From assembly GCF_003014475.1 (NCBI RefSeq), contig NZ_PYGJ01000008.1:120157-184156 (forward strand): a stretch of DNA of 64,000 bases. The letters are read 5' to 3'. The stretch's first letter is position 1. Each line of letters starts with the position of its first letter. Position numbers and translations under genes: made by a program. The notes below the pieces were generated by a model that ran no database searches, was not told the origin of the DNA, and was given only the letters and a program-made list of their open reading frames with translations. Of this stretch, positions 47,901 through 55,249 are shown piece after piece. This DNA comes from Shimia abyssi. Lineage in GTDB: Bacteria > Pseudomonadota > Alphaproteobacteria > Rhodobacterales > Rhodobacteraceae.

Positions 47901-50740
47901 TCGCAATTGCGCCTGAAACTCTTCCCATTGCCAGTTTCGGAGTGGCCTACAGCCAACAGCTGTCGGCCTCTGGCGGTTCACCTGCCTATAGCTTCGTGAG
48001 GTCTTCTGGCACACTGCCAGCGGGTCTGACGCTGGATACGAACGGTCTGATCTCTGGAACGCCGACCCAGACAGGAAGTTTCCAGTTTACAGCTGAAGTA
48101 ACCGATGCCCAAGACAATACCGGACAGCGGACATATACGCTGGTGGTTGAGGCGCTGACAACGCTTGCGATCTCGCCAACTGATTTGCCGGAGGCGATGT
48201 TCCGGACGGGCTATAGCCAGCAACTGACGGCCTCAGGGGGCGTTGATGGAACCTATCAGTTCAGGGTGAAGTCCGGGGCGTTGCCTGCGGGGATTGTGTT
48301 GACCGGAAATGGCCTGATCAATGGGAGTGCCTCGGTTACGGGCAGCTTCGACCTGACCATCGAAGTCAGTGATGAGCAGGACAACAGGGGAAGTCAGGAT
48401 TATACGCTGGTTGTAAATGCCGTTGACGATCTGATTGTGATCACACCGGAGAGCCTGCCGCCCGCGACCTTTGGCAGCGTTTACGAGGTTACGCTTGGGG
48501 CGACCGGGGGTGATGGAGATTACACGCCGAGCCTAACAGGCACATTACCTGCGGGGATCAGCTTTGACACTTCAGACGGAACATTCCGAGGCACGCCGAC
48601 GGAGACGGGCAGCTTCCCGGTGACGGTGGATGTTGTAGATGGGCAAGGGAACACAGGCCAGAAATCCTACGTGCTTGAAGTCCTAACGATCTCGGTGATT
48701 GAAATTTCCCCAGCGGTTTTGAGCAATGCTACCTTCAATCAAGCTTACAGCCAGCAATTGACGGCAGACGGGGGCACTGGCAGCTACGTGTTCTCGACGG
48801 TAAATGCCGGAGGGCCTTCAACAACACCAGGATTGCCCGAGGGGATTGCTCTGAGCCCTTCCGGCCTGCTGTCGGGAACACCAACGGAAACCGGCGACTT
48901 CACTTTCTCCGTGAACGTGGACGACACAGAGGGAAACACAGGCCAGCGCACATACACTTTGACGGTTGAGCGCTTGACGGATCTATCGATTTCGCCATCG
49001 TCGCTTTCCGACGGGACTTATAACACAGCATATTCCGAGCAGCTCACGGCGACGGGTGGGTCCGGGACCTACAACTTTGCCCAAACCTCCGGGTCGCTTC
49101 CGGCCGGTATAGCGTTGGAGACGACGGGATTGTTGTCCGGCACCCCGCTTGAGACCGGCACATTCTCGTTTACAGCCACTGTAATTGATGAACAGAGCAA
49201 CACGGGAACCCGCGACTACACTCTCGTCATCGATGCGATCCCCGGCCTCATCACAATCACACCGGATACACTGAGTGATGCCGTGTTCGGGAGCACATAT
49301 TTTCAAGCACTTAGTGCCGCAGGTGGTGAAGCACCTTACGAGTTTTTTCTTGAATCCGGCGCTTTACCGAGCGGGATCACATTGACGATTGATGGAGATT
49401 TGGCTGGTTCGCCCAAAGAAACGGGAGATTTTGTGATTGGCATCACGGTCGAAGACTCGCAGGGCAACACCGGGACCAAAGATTACATCATCAATGTGGC
49501 ACCAGCAAAAGGCATTATCGCTATCAATCCAGCGACGGTTCCTGCAGGTGAGACTTTTGTAGAATACAGTACACGCTTATCAGCCAAAGACGGCATCGCA
49601 CCTTATTCCTATTCTGTAGTAGGCGGTGAATTGCCAAGTGGCTTGCTGTTAGGTGCATCAACAGGCGTTATTCTCGGCCTTCCCGAAGTTGCCGGAACAT
49701 TCAACTTCACTGTCCAAGCTGTTGACAGCCAGGGCAACACTGGCACGGTAACTTACGGTCTCATTATCGAAGAGGGCCGCCCAGACCCGAGTGAAGATCA
49801 AGAAGTAATAGAACTTATCGAACGACAATTTGGTGTTGCCCGTGAGTTGGTAGAAAACCACCGACAGAGCATAACGCGTCGCTTAGAAGAACTTCGGGAG
49901 AAATTCGAATGTGGAGAACTCTTGGAGGAGTGTCTTTTGATTGGCGGTTGGCAAGAAGGAAGATACGTTGAATCGGACTATTCGTCCCTTGCCTCCTATG
50001 CGATCGGTATCGACTATCAGGTACGCAGCGACACAATTGTTGGACTGAGCTTCGGATATGGTCAGACAAAATCCGACATAGGGCAATTGGGTTCCGCACT
50101 AGACGCAGAATCTCGATCAATTGCTGCGTATTTCACACACAAATTTGGTCAAAACTCATACTTTGACGGCGTAATTGGCGTCAGCAATTTGGACTATCAA
50201 ACCCAGCGCTACCTCACAGGTGCAGGAGGGTTTGAGGTAGGTAATCGCAATGGCGACGCTAAATTCATTTCGTTGAGGGTTACCCAGTCCAGACAAATGA
50301 CTGGTGGGTCATTGCTTTCACTTTATGCCAGATATGATGCTCAGAGAACGAAATTGGATTCCTACTCTGAATCTAATGCAACTGGGCTTAGCCTTTCTTA
50401 TAATGCAGCCGATCAAGATTTCCACAGCTTCAGTGCGGGTGTAAATGCAGAACGCTCTTTCATCCAAAGTTGGGGTATGTTGACTGGATGGATTGAAGGG
50501 GAATTCAGTCACCAAAGAATCGGTGGATACACTCAGACACTGTATTATTCCGATACGCCAGAGACGACTTACACAATCAACAGGCCAAGCGATAATCAAA
50601 ACGTTATGTCGATCCGAGGCGGGTTGGACATAATGAGTGGCAACAGTGTTGCTTCCATAGAAGTGTTTACAGCGAAAACACTCAATAGTTCATCTTCGGC
50701 AAGTGTTGGTGTGGCTGCCAGATACCAGATTGAGTTTTAG
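41999..50740 (+). CDS. Giant autotransporter with about 28 Ig-like repeats
   Basis: The 2913-residue product starts at GTG 41999 with a signal peptide (FRLFKVWAPLLWITLIGISG, cleavage after LLAQ). From residue 30 to about 2590 I count some 28 Ig-like (He_PIG/cadherin-like) modules of 85-95 residues; the first three are divergent. Consensus cores are SQQLTASGG, LPAGI.L, GL(L/I)SGTPT.TG and D.QGNTG..DYTLVV. Residues 2590-2913 hold a helical segment with CGELLEEC, then an autotransporter beta barrel ending in Phe (ARYQIEF). It should display the Ig stalk on the cell surface, probably for adhesion. No enzymatic or binding tip is recognisable. Confidence 0.9.
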   Translation: MRFLSFRLFKVWAPLLWITLIGISGNPLLAQDMTKLDLPDITVGAYQEFQFAPRQISPTGTLPVDDDNENRLKEYQFEIRSGALPNGMELDKSGRLSGRPLKVESTEFEVLVRFYETIVDTLVFRVNVVLDVEPPPSSASVAKGVVAGAALFPLLSGTDGPLPSRGVTPQSFARSSDEDGGIVVNTKLPNADEGVFYEYRIVPSEPSEGPFLFEALDDNLPEGFVLSSDGVVSGATCDGRGNKRFSVRITRIPDLVGEFDFSIKIDGQGNPNLCEAEVPILQPSSLGNGVFGLTYEQILFVENSTGNYAFQQVSGTLPNGVSLSAEGVLSGTPTETGSFRFRVEATASQADTVSREYSLIILPVIGGLVVSPESLPNGVEDQSYSQQLSASGGISPYTFSIEDDSSLPPGISFSSAGLVFGTPTTSGVFPLVVNVVDNEGNNGTASYTLTIDEANLPPVDLTISPPTVPSVDYGAAYSEQLTASAGDGSYSFSLSGGGLPAGISLSNAGLLSGTAAATGSFDFTVSVLDGQGNTGSQDYTLVVNAVDGLIVITPEVLPQATFGAPYNITLGATGGDGNYTGSLTGDLPDGISFDPSDGTFAGTPTQTGTFPLTVVVTDGQGNTGQKNYNLVVVPVNTLEIAPPILDNATFGVAYSEQLTASGGVDGTYEFALSAGTLPNGVILGADGLLSGVPTEAGDFTFGVSVSDGAGNTGQRALTLTVERLTDLDIQPETLPAGSFGNAYGQQLTASGGDGTYVFGIETGSLPSGLQLGVNGLLFGIPTETGDFPITVIVLDGQLNSGTRDYTLRIDAVSGLLTILPESLPTGKFGQAYSVSFNTSGRAAPYTFSLNVGPLPAGLDLAADGTLSGTPTQVGSFPITVGVTDAQNNDGSRDYTLVVDSIDSLEIAPSVLPDATYGTSYSQQLTATGGSGALTFALSGGALPTGIQIGTDGLISGTPTQTGDFQIEVTVTDSQGNSGVKDYTITVTRISTLTISPPTVPSVDYGAAYSEQLTASGGDGSYSFSLSGGGLPAGISLSNAGLLSGSAAATGSFDFTVSVLDGQGNTGSQDYTLVVNAVDGLIVITPEVLPQATFGAPYNITLGATGGDGNYTGSLTGDLPDGISFDPSDGTFAGTPTQTGTFPLTVVVTDGQGNTGQKNYNLVVVPVNTLEIAPPILDNATFGVAYSEQLTASGGVDGTYEFALSAGTLPNGVILGADGLLSGVPTEAGDFTFGVSVSDGAGNTGQRALTLTVERLTDLDIQPETLPAGSFGNAYGQQLTASGGDGTYVFGIETGSLPSGLQLGVNGLLFGIPTETGDFPITVIVLDGQLNSGTRDYTLRIDAVSGLLTILPESLPTGKFGQAYSVSFNTSGGAAPYTFSLNVGPLPAGLDLAADGTLSGTPTQVGSFPITVGVTDAQNNDGSRDYTLVVDSIDSLEIAPSVLPDATYGTSYSQQLTATGGSGALTFALSGGALPTGIQIGTDGLISGTPTQTGDFQIEVTVTDSQGNSGVKDYTITVSPDPSLIVVNPASIPAGTFGMAYSQIFSATGGSGAYSYSVSDGELPTGLSLNSNGTLSGVPAVVGTFNFTIGVQDEQRNEGSREYELLIAPTTGLSLQPSELADGVNGQSYTQQIGASGGDGNYTFRLSSGALPDGLALSASGLISGVPTTSAVFPDIEISVEDGQGNTGNRFYIITVNPNPDLVAIAPPELPPATFGVGYDLLLSASGGTAPYTYSVVSGGLPAGVNLVGDRITGTPIEVGLFSFRVQALDSDRIANSGTKDYTLTVERLTDLSISPSSLSDGTYNTAYSEQLTATGGSGTYNFAQTSGSLPAGIALETTGLLSGTPLETGTFSFTATVIDEQSNTGTRDYTLVIDAIPGLITITPDTLPVGRYGTFYEVTLGATGGDGDYTPSLTGALPAGISFDTSDGTFRGTPTETGSFPVTVDVLDGQGNTGQKAYTLVIDSVSTLAIAPETLPIASFGVAYSQQLSASGGSPAYSFVRSSGTLPAGLTLDTNGLISGTPTQTGSFQFTAEVTDAQDNTGQRTYTLVVEALTTLAISPTDLPEAMFRTGYSQQLTASGGVDGTYQFRVKSGALPAGIVLTGNGLINGSASVTGSFDLTIEVSDEQDNRGSQDYTLVVNAVDDLIVITPESLPPATFGSVYEVTLGATGGDGDYTPSLTGTLPAGISFDTSDGTFRGTPTETGSFPVTVDVVDGQGNTGQKSYVLEVLTISVIEISPAVLSNATFNQAYSQQLTADGGTGSYVFSTVNAGGPSTTPGLPEGIALSPSGLLSGTPTETGDFTFSVNVDDTEGNTGQRTYTLTVERLTDLSISPSSLSDGTYNTAYSEQLTATGGSGTYNFAQTSGSLPAGIALETTGLLSGTPLETGTFSFTATVIDEQSNTGTRDYTLVIDAIPGLITITPDTLSDAVFGSTYFQALSAAGGEAPYEFFLESGALPSGITLTIDGDLAGSPKETGDFVIGITVEDSQGNTGTKDYIINVAPAKGIIAINPATVPAGETFVEYSTRLSAKDGIAPYSYSVVGGELPSGLLLGASTGVILGLPEVAGTFNFTVQAVDSQGNTGTVTYGLIIEEGRPDPSEDQEVIELIERQFGVARELVENHRQSITRRLEELREKFECGELLEECLLIGGWQEGRYVESDYSSLASYAIGIDYQVRSDTIVGLSFGYGQTKSDIGQLGSALDAESRSIAAYFTHKFGQNSYFDGVIGVSNLDYQTQRYLTGAGGFEVGNRNGDAKFISLRVTQSRQMTGGSLLSLYARYDAQRTKLDSYSESNATGLSLSYNAADQDFHSFSAGVNAERSFIQSWGMLTGWIEGEFSHQRIGGYTQTLYYSDTPETTYTINRPSDNQNVMSIRGGLDIMSGNSVASIEVFTAKTLNSSSSASVGVAARYQIEF
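43379..44957 (+). repeat. Tandem duplication, copy 1 (six Ig modules)
   Basis: This 1,579-bp stretch is repeated at 44972-46550, with an exact offset of 1,593 bases (531 codons). I count four base differences, giving three residue changes (Ala/Gly, Thr/Ser, Arg/Gly). It covers six Ig modules, residues about 461-991. Confidence 0.92.
44972..46550 (+). repeat. Tandem duplication, copy 2 (six Ig modules)
   Basis: Second copy of the block at 43379-44957; the reading frame is kept because the period is a whole number of codons and of modules. It covers residues about 992-1522. Confidence 0.92.
47339..47659 (+). repeat. 321-bp exact repeat, copy A
   Basis: This segment recurs without a visible difference at 48953-49273, offset 1,614 bases (538 codons, again six modules). 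It spans one Ig module beginning RLTDLSISPSS and its linker. Confidence 0.88.
48953..49273 (+). repeat. 321-bp exact repeat, copy B
   Basis: Second copy of 47339-47659. Just before it, 48501-48678 is about 90-95 percent identical to 47703-47880 at an offset of 798 bases (three modules), so several layers of duplication are present. Confidence 0.88.
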
Positions 50741-50882
50741 GCGGGTCGTTGTGCGATTTGGATTGGCGGGCCGACTTCCAGCGTCCGCGCCTCATTGCGG
50801 TCCTCAACAACTCAACTAATGTCCGTATTGTGCCGAGGCTGTTTGGAAAGTCTGGTGTGGGGTACTCAGCGATGCCCGTAAA

Positions 50883-51287
50883 ATGGCGGTAGAGTTCAAA
50901 GGGTCCCCCGCGATGGCAGTTGAAGTGCTGCGCAGGTCCCAGCCTCATGAGTTCTCCGTCGTGCCGAACCGCACCCCACTGCGGGCTGTGAAGGCTCTAA
51001 AGGGCAGATCCTTGGAGTTGCTCGATATACTGGCTTGGCGGATCGATCCTATGGGCGGCAGCGTGTCCACTCCAGTCACAGTGGAAGGCACGTCGCGCTA
51101 TCCTGAGTATCATGGCGTACCTGAAGGCATCTACATCTATGACCCTCGCACAGGGGTATTCACAGACCAGTGTGAGTGTTTTCTGGGGCTGGACGTTTTG
51201 CTGGAGCAAACAGGCGCCAAACCGCCAGAGGAATGGGTGGCAGGGCGTCTCGAGGCATTCCTGACTGGTTGCGGTGATGCAGCATGA
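50883..51287 (+). CDS. Hypothetical protein, 134 residues, island gene
   Basis: I do not recognise the family. The product has no signal peptide or membrane span. Its middle (SRYPEYHGVPEGIYIYDPRTGVF) is rich in Tyr, Gly and Pro; the C-terminal half has two Cys close together (QCECFLGLDV) and another Cys near the end. An alternative ATG at 50913 has a weak AAAGGG site upstream and may be the true start. The stop overlaps the ATG of a 41-residue gene (ATGA), so both are translated together. Confidence 0.6.
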   Translation: MAVEFKGSPAMAVEVLRRSQPHEFSVVPNRTPLRAVKALKGRSLELLDILAWRIDPMGGSVSTPVTVEGTSRYPEYHGVPEGIYIYDPRTGVFTDQCECFLGLDVLLEQTGAKPPEEWVAGRLEAFLTGCGDAA

Positions 51288-51409
51288 GCCAGCCTGAGCA
51301 CCTCACTTTAGATATCGGGCTATTACGTAGGCTGATACAGGCCGAAATTGATAGCGGTTTCGATTTGAGCCACGGACTGAATGCTGAGGAGCGGTTGCTG
51401 CTCTCATAA
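51284..51409 (+). CDS. 41-residue small protein, coupled to the preceding gene
   Basis: ATG 51284 overlaps the upstream stop as ATGA and the frame runs to TAA at 51407-51409. The product is acidic and soluble, with an amphipathic helix (LDIGLLRRLIQAEIDSG) followed by LNAEERLLLS. A strong terminator begins at once after the stop, so the two small genes form a closed unit. Function unknown. Confidence 0.6.
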   Translation: MSQPEHLTLDIGLLRRLIQAEIDSGFDLSHGLNAEERLLLS

Positions 51410-51440
51410 AAAAGGACCGCGATTTTTCGCGGTCCCTTTT
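51408..51440 (+). terminator. Rho-independent terminator of the small two-gene unit
   Basis: GGACCGCGA, loop TTTT, then TCGCGGTCC forms a perfect 9-bp stem preceded by a run of A and followed by CTTTT. With the A/T flanks it could terminate in both directions. Confidence 0.88.
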
Positions 51441-51559
51441 ATCGCTGCTATCCGACCGATAGCAATTTTCACCATAGGTCTAGTTATAAACTCCGGCTTG
51501 GCACAACGCAAGATAGTGTGCAGGCAACGGTTACCGGCCACAACATACAGGTGCCACCA

Positions 51560-54202
51560 ATGGCCAAAGATACGAGTAAACTACCCGTCCCGAACTTCAA
51601 AATCCTGAAAGCCGCGTTGGCTGAATACGCGGATGCCAGAGCCTATCTGGTGTGGCGTGCATTCAGCACCGAGAACGAAACTAAGTTCTCCAAGCTGCCC
51701 GTAGATCCAGACACGGGACTGGCGACAAAGCCAAACACGGCAAAGGCCCGAGGCGTACTGACATTTGATGAAGCGCAGGAAGCGGTTGAGGTTCTGATCG
51801 ATCAGGGTTTGCCTGTCGGTATCGGCCTGTATCCGCCTGCGGCCGGCCTGATCGCTCTTGACGCGGACGCATACGTAAAGGCTGGAACCCTCGACGACTG
51901 GGTCAAGCCCATCATCGGCACGGCTTATGCTGAGGTATCGCCGAGCGGGACGGGTATACGCATGCTTGTCAGCAGCGTCTCAGAAAGCCTTTCAGCGCTG
52001 GCAAATGGGCACGAACGTCACAATCTTGGCCTGTACGGGGCGCCTACGAGCAAATTTGTGACCCTGACAGGCTCTCTCGTCGACGTCAGCGACCCGAGAC
52101 CCATCAAACCTCTATCAGGTAGCTCAGAGAAAGCGATATGGGCGCATTGGGCAAAGATGGACGCTGAGAAGGGGCGCCCTTCAATGGCAAAGTTCGCGTC
52201 GATGTATCCGGCTGGGCGCGATGGTATGCACCTAGCGCTGGAAGATATTATCTCAGGCGCGTCGTTGCCCCCGGCGACGGTGGCGTTTGCGGCTCGGGCT
52301 GTGAACTATGTCAGCACGACCGAGGTCGAAGACGCATTGCATGAGGCGTTTCACGCGTCTGAGGTGAAGGACACGGCGCGTTGGCACAAGCGGTACCCCA
52401 AGTCGATTGAGGGGGCTCTGGAGTGGGTCAGGGCCCGTGATCTAGGTGCGGGCTCAGCGTTGCGCGAGATGCCGACGCAGGTGGTGCAAGGCGCGAAGGA
52501 CTTCATGAAGGGTCATCTGGCGCGCAAGGCCGGCGAAAAACCTGACACTGCACCAGAAGCTGCACCAAGACCGAAGCGCGAGGACGTAATCCACTGGTAC
52601 AGGCATATTGGCGGCAGTGGGGGCGAGTACACAAGCTATGTACTGACAAAAGAGCATGAGGCGATCTCAGCATGGCTTAAGAACCCAGACTGGCTCGAAG
52701 GGCTCGACGACGATGAAGTCGATAAGGTTCGACTTGATCACTGCGAAAAGTTCGGGCTCGACAGGCCGCAAGGTCTAGACCCTGACCCGGATGCTGTCGC
52801 GATCTGGTACGCGCCTGTAGGCGGCGGTCTGGATTACTCAAAATCCGTATCGCTTAGCGAGTACAACGCGATTGTTGCTTGGCTCGAGTTTCCGGGTTGG
52901 CACGAAGATGTTGATGACGATGGGATCGATCAGATCAGGTACGACTACCACGTCGAGCATGGGCTGAATATTCCGTCTGATCTGTCGAAAGTCGCCGAGG
53001 GTATGGCCGCGTTCGAGGCCGAGCTCGAGGCCGAGCGTATGGCAACCGAAGCTTTCGATAAATCCGGCTGGGGACCGCAGAGGCGCCCTAAGACGGGTAT
53101 TGACCGGCTGGTGGGTGCAATTATCGCCAAAGGCATCCTGACGGTCATTGCAGGCTCAGGAGGCGCCGCGAAATCTACCTTGTGCGCATCGATAGCAATG
53201 GGGATGGCTCGGGGACACGCAGTGATTGGTCCTGAGGTGCTGAAGGTATGCAATGTTTTGTACCTCGGAATCGAAGACGATCTGGCAATGAACGAGCGGA
53301 TGCTGTTCGCGGCCGCTCAGCGCCACAGGGTGGCCAGCATTCAGGGTGATCTACGCCTGTTTGGTGAAGATAATTTCCGGCATGTTATGAAGATCCATGA
53401 CGGCCCGCTTTCACTGATCAGCGATGACGCCATCGTCGAGAGTTTCCGCGATAAGCTGACGGACCTGATCAGCGCTGCCAACTGTGATGCCGTGTTTATA
53501 GATCCGATGGCTGTTTTGTACGGCGGGCAGGAGATGAATAACGCGGCCATGAACTTGTTGGCGCGGGAACTGAAGCGGATTGCTCAGGTGCTGAATGTGG
53601 CAATCGTCGTGGTATCTCATACGCGGAAACCGTCTGGTCAGAGGTCTCAGTCTCAGCATGATGTAAAGTTCGGGACTGAACTGGTGGACACCGCCCGGTG
53701 TGTTGTGAACGTAGGTGACCTGCCTCAGGCCGAGTATGACGACCTGCTGAACCTCGTACCGGCACACGAAGCTGCTATGGTGCGCAAAGCTCGGGTAACG
53801 AAAACCAACATCGGCCCGGGCGGTTCCGGGTTCACATTCAAGATCAGCGGCGAGTCCGTCGAATGTCTGGACGGTTCTGAGGAGAGTGTGGGCGTTGTCA
53901 CCCCATGGACCCGGCCCGATGTCGATCAGCTAATAGATCCCGAGTTGTGGGAACGCATCAAGACCGAGCTTGAATGTCAGTTTGTCCTGTATTCGGCTCA
54001 GGCCAGCGGCAAAAAACTGAAGGATCTGATCGCAGAAATCGGCGGCGATTACGCTGATAACGCGCCTAACATCGCAAAGCACCTAATCAGCGAGAAATGG
54101 GTCGTTGAACGCGAAGAGAAAAACCCGGCCACATCCAGCCGTCATTTAGTAAAAAGAGCCGTTGTAGGGCGAGTCCCCGGCCTCTCTGCCGGTTATGCTT
54201 AG
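51560..54202 (+). CDS. Primase-like / RepA-type helicase replication protein
   Basis: From ATG 51560 (AGGTG upstream) the product has 880 residues; a GTG at 51518 would add 14. The N-terminal 250 residues resemble primase-polymerase domains (LIALDADAYV and EVSPSGTGIRMLV). Residues about 340-480 hold two copies of a 65-70-residue repeat (IxWYxxxGG ... AWLxxPxW ... DDD ... HGL). A RecA-like ATPase follows: Walker A AGSGGAAKSTL near 530, Walker B CDAVFIDPMAVLYGG near 640, then VVVSHTRKPSG. Such proteins replicate plasmids, satellites or integrative elements. The stop lies at the edge of an IS element, so the C-terminus may be cut. Confidence 0.8.
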   Translation: MAKDTSKLPVPNFKILKAALAEYADARAYLVWRAFSTENETKFSKLPVDPDTGLATKPNTAKARGVLTFDEAQEAVEVLIDQGLPVGIGLYPPAAGLIALDADAYVKAGTLDDWVKPIIGTAYAEVSPSGTGIRMLVSSVSESLSALANGHERHNLGLYGAPTSKFVTLTGSLVDVSDPRPIKPLSGSSEKAIWAHWAKMDAEKGRPSMAKFASMYPAGRDGMHLALEDIISGASLPPATVAFAARAVNYVSTTEVEDALHEAFHASEVKDTARWHKRYPKSIEGALEWVRARDLGAGSALREMPTQVVQGAKDFMKGHLARKAGEKPDTAPEAAPRPKREDVIHWYRHIGGSGGEYTSYVLTKEHEAISAWLKNPDWLEGLDDDEVDKVRLDHCEKFGLDRPQGLDPDPDAVAIWYAPVGGGLDYSKSVSLSEYNAIVAWLEFPGWHEDVDDDGIDQIRYDYHVEHGLNIPSDLSKVAEGMAAFEAELEAERMATEAFDKSGWGPQRRPKTGIDRLVGAIIAKGILTVIAGSGGAAKSTLCASIAMGMARGHAVIGPEVLKVCNVLYLGIEDDLAMNERMLFAAAQRHRVASIQGDLRLFGEDNFRHVMKIHDGPLSLISDDAIVESFRDKLTDLISAANCDAVFIDPMAVLYGGQEMNNAAMNLLARELKRIAQVLNVAIVVVSHTRKPSGQRSQSQHDVKFGTELVDTARCVVNVGDLPQAEYDDLLNLVPAHEAAMVRKARVTKTNIGPGGSGFTFKISGESVECLDGSEESVGVVTPWTRPDVDQLIDPELWERIKTELECQFVLYSAQASGKKLKDLIAEIGGDYADNAPNIAKHLISEKWVVEREEKNPATSSRHLVKRAVVGRVPGLSAGYA

Positions 54203-55024
54203 GGTCTGGACTCATAACCAAAACAATACCGTTGCTGCGAGGGCAATGGCAGATAGAAAGATTATAGGGCACCTATCGTAGCGGGTCGCGACCCTGCGCC
54301 AATGCTTCAACCGTCCGAACATATTCTCAATCTTGTGGCGGCTACGATAAATCTTGGTGTCATGTAAGATGATGTCTTTCCGGTTCCGACGCGATGGGAT
54401 GCAGGGTTCGATGCTTCTTTCCTTCAATCCTTCGCGGAACCAATCGGCGTCATAACCCCGATCCGCTAGTATCCAATCCGCAGCAGGTAATGACGGTAAA
54501 AGCGCCCGTGCACCGATGTAATCGCTGACGTTGCCCGCTGTGAGGAATAGTTGGATTGGACGACCCATCTCATCGGTCACGGCATGCAGTTTGGAGTTTA
54601 GACCACCCTTGGTGCGGCCAATCAGGCGGCCACGCCCCCCTTTTTAAGCCCCATACTGGAAGCTGTTCGATGGGTCTTCAGGTGGGGCGCATCAATCATT
54701 AGAGTGCCTGTTGCATCCCCTTGAGAGGCCAGTTCCGTCAGGATGCGTGCAAAGACGCCCATGTGGGACCATCGAGCCCATCGGTTGTAAAGTGTCTTGT
54801 GTGGCCCATAATCGGACGGAGCATCCCGCCAACGCAGGCCATTACGAATGACGTGAATGATGCCGCTGAGAACGCGACGGTCATCGACCCGCGCAACACC
54901 ACGAGGCTTCGGGAACAGATGTTTAATGCGTTTCAAGTGTGCTTCGTGAAGCCAGTAAAGATGCGACATAGACAATCCTCCTGTCGCTGTTGAATCACGA
55001 AGCCACAATGAATGGAATCAGCCA
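54203..55024. mobile_element. IS5-family element (IS427-like)
   Basis: The element holds one transposase split in two frames on the minus strand. Imperfect terminal inverted repeats are suggested by GGTCTGGACTCAT at the left and, on the opposite strand, TGGCTGATTCCAT at the right (7 of 13 matches). I find no clear target duplication, so both ends are approximate. The left end begins within a base or two of the helicase stop codon. Confidence 0.75.
54212..54969 (-). CDS. IS5-family transposase, two frames joined by -1 frameshift
   Basis: OrfA (54969 to 54622; MSHLYWLHEAHLKRIK) has the N-terminal DUF4096-type domain and the first catalytic Asp in TGTLMIDAPHLKTHR. OrfB ends at 54212 and has the second Asp in ILADRGYDADWF and the Glu in RHKIENMFGRLKHWRR. 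The join lies at AAAAAGGGGGG (54635-54645 region), a classic slippery run, where a -1 shift continues the protein into GRLIGRTKGGLNSKLHAVTD. Both frames look intact, so the element may be active. Confidence 0.88.
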
Positions 55025-55249
55025 CAGCAATGTCTGCTCAGCATGAAACACCGGTCATCCGACAAAAAACGTCAGATGACGGCACTGAGCCCATTTTGCC
55101 AATTGCTGCGCTGGAAATGTAGGACCAAAATACCGTGCGGATCCGACATTGAGGGAAAGTCGCTCGGTTGCTGCTCTTCAACCAGTTGTCAGCAACAGTG
55201 TTGAGAACTGGAGATATGCCTTAATGTTCAAGTGTTTTGTGCATACACA

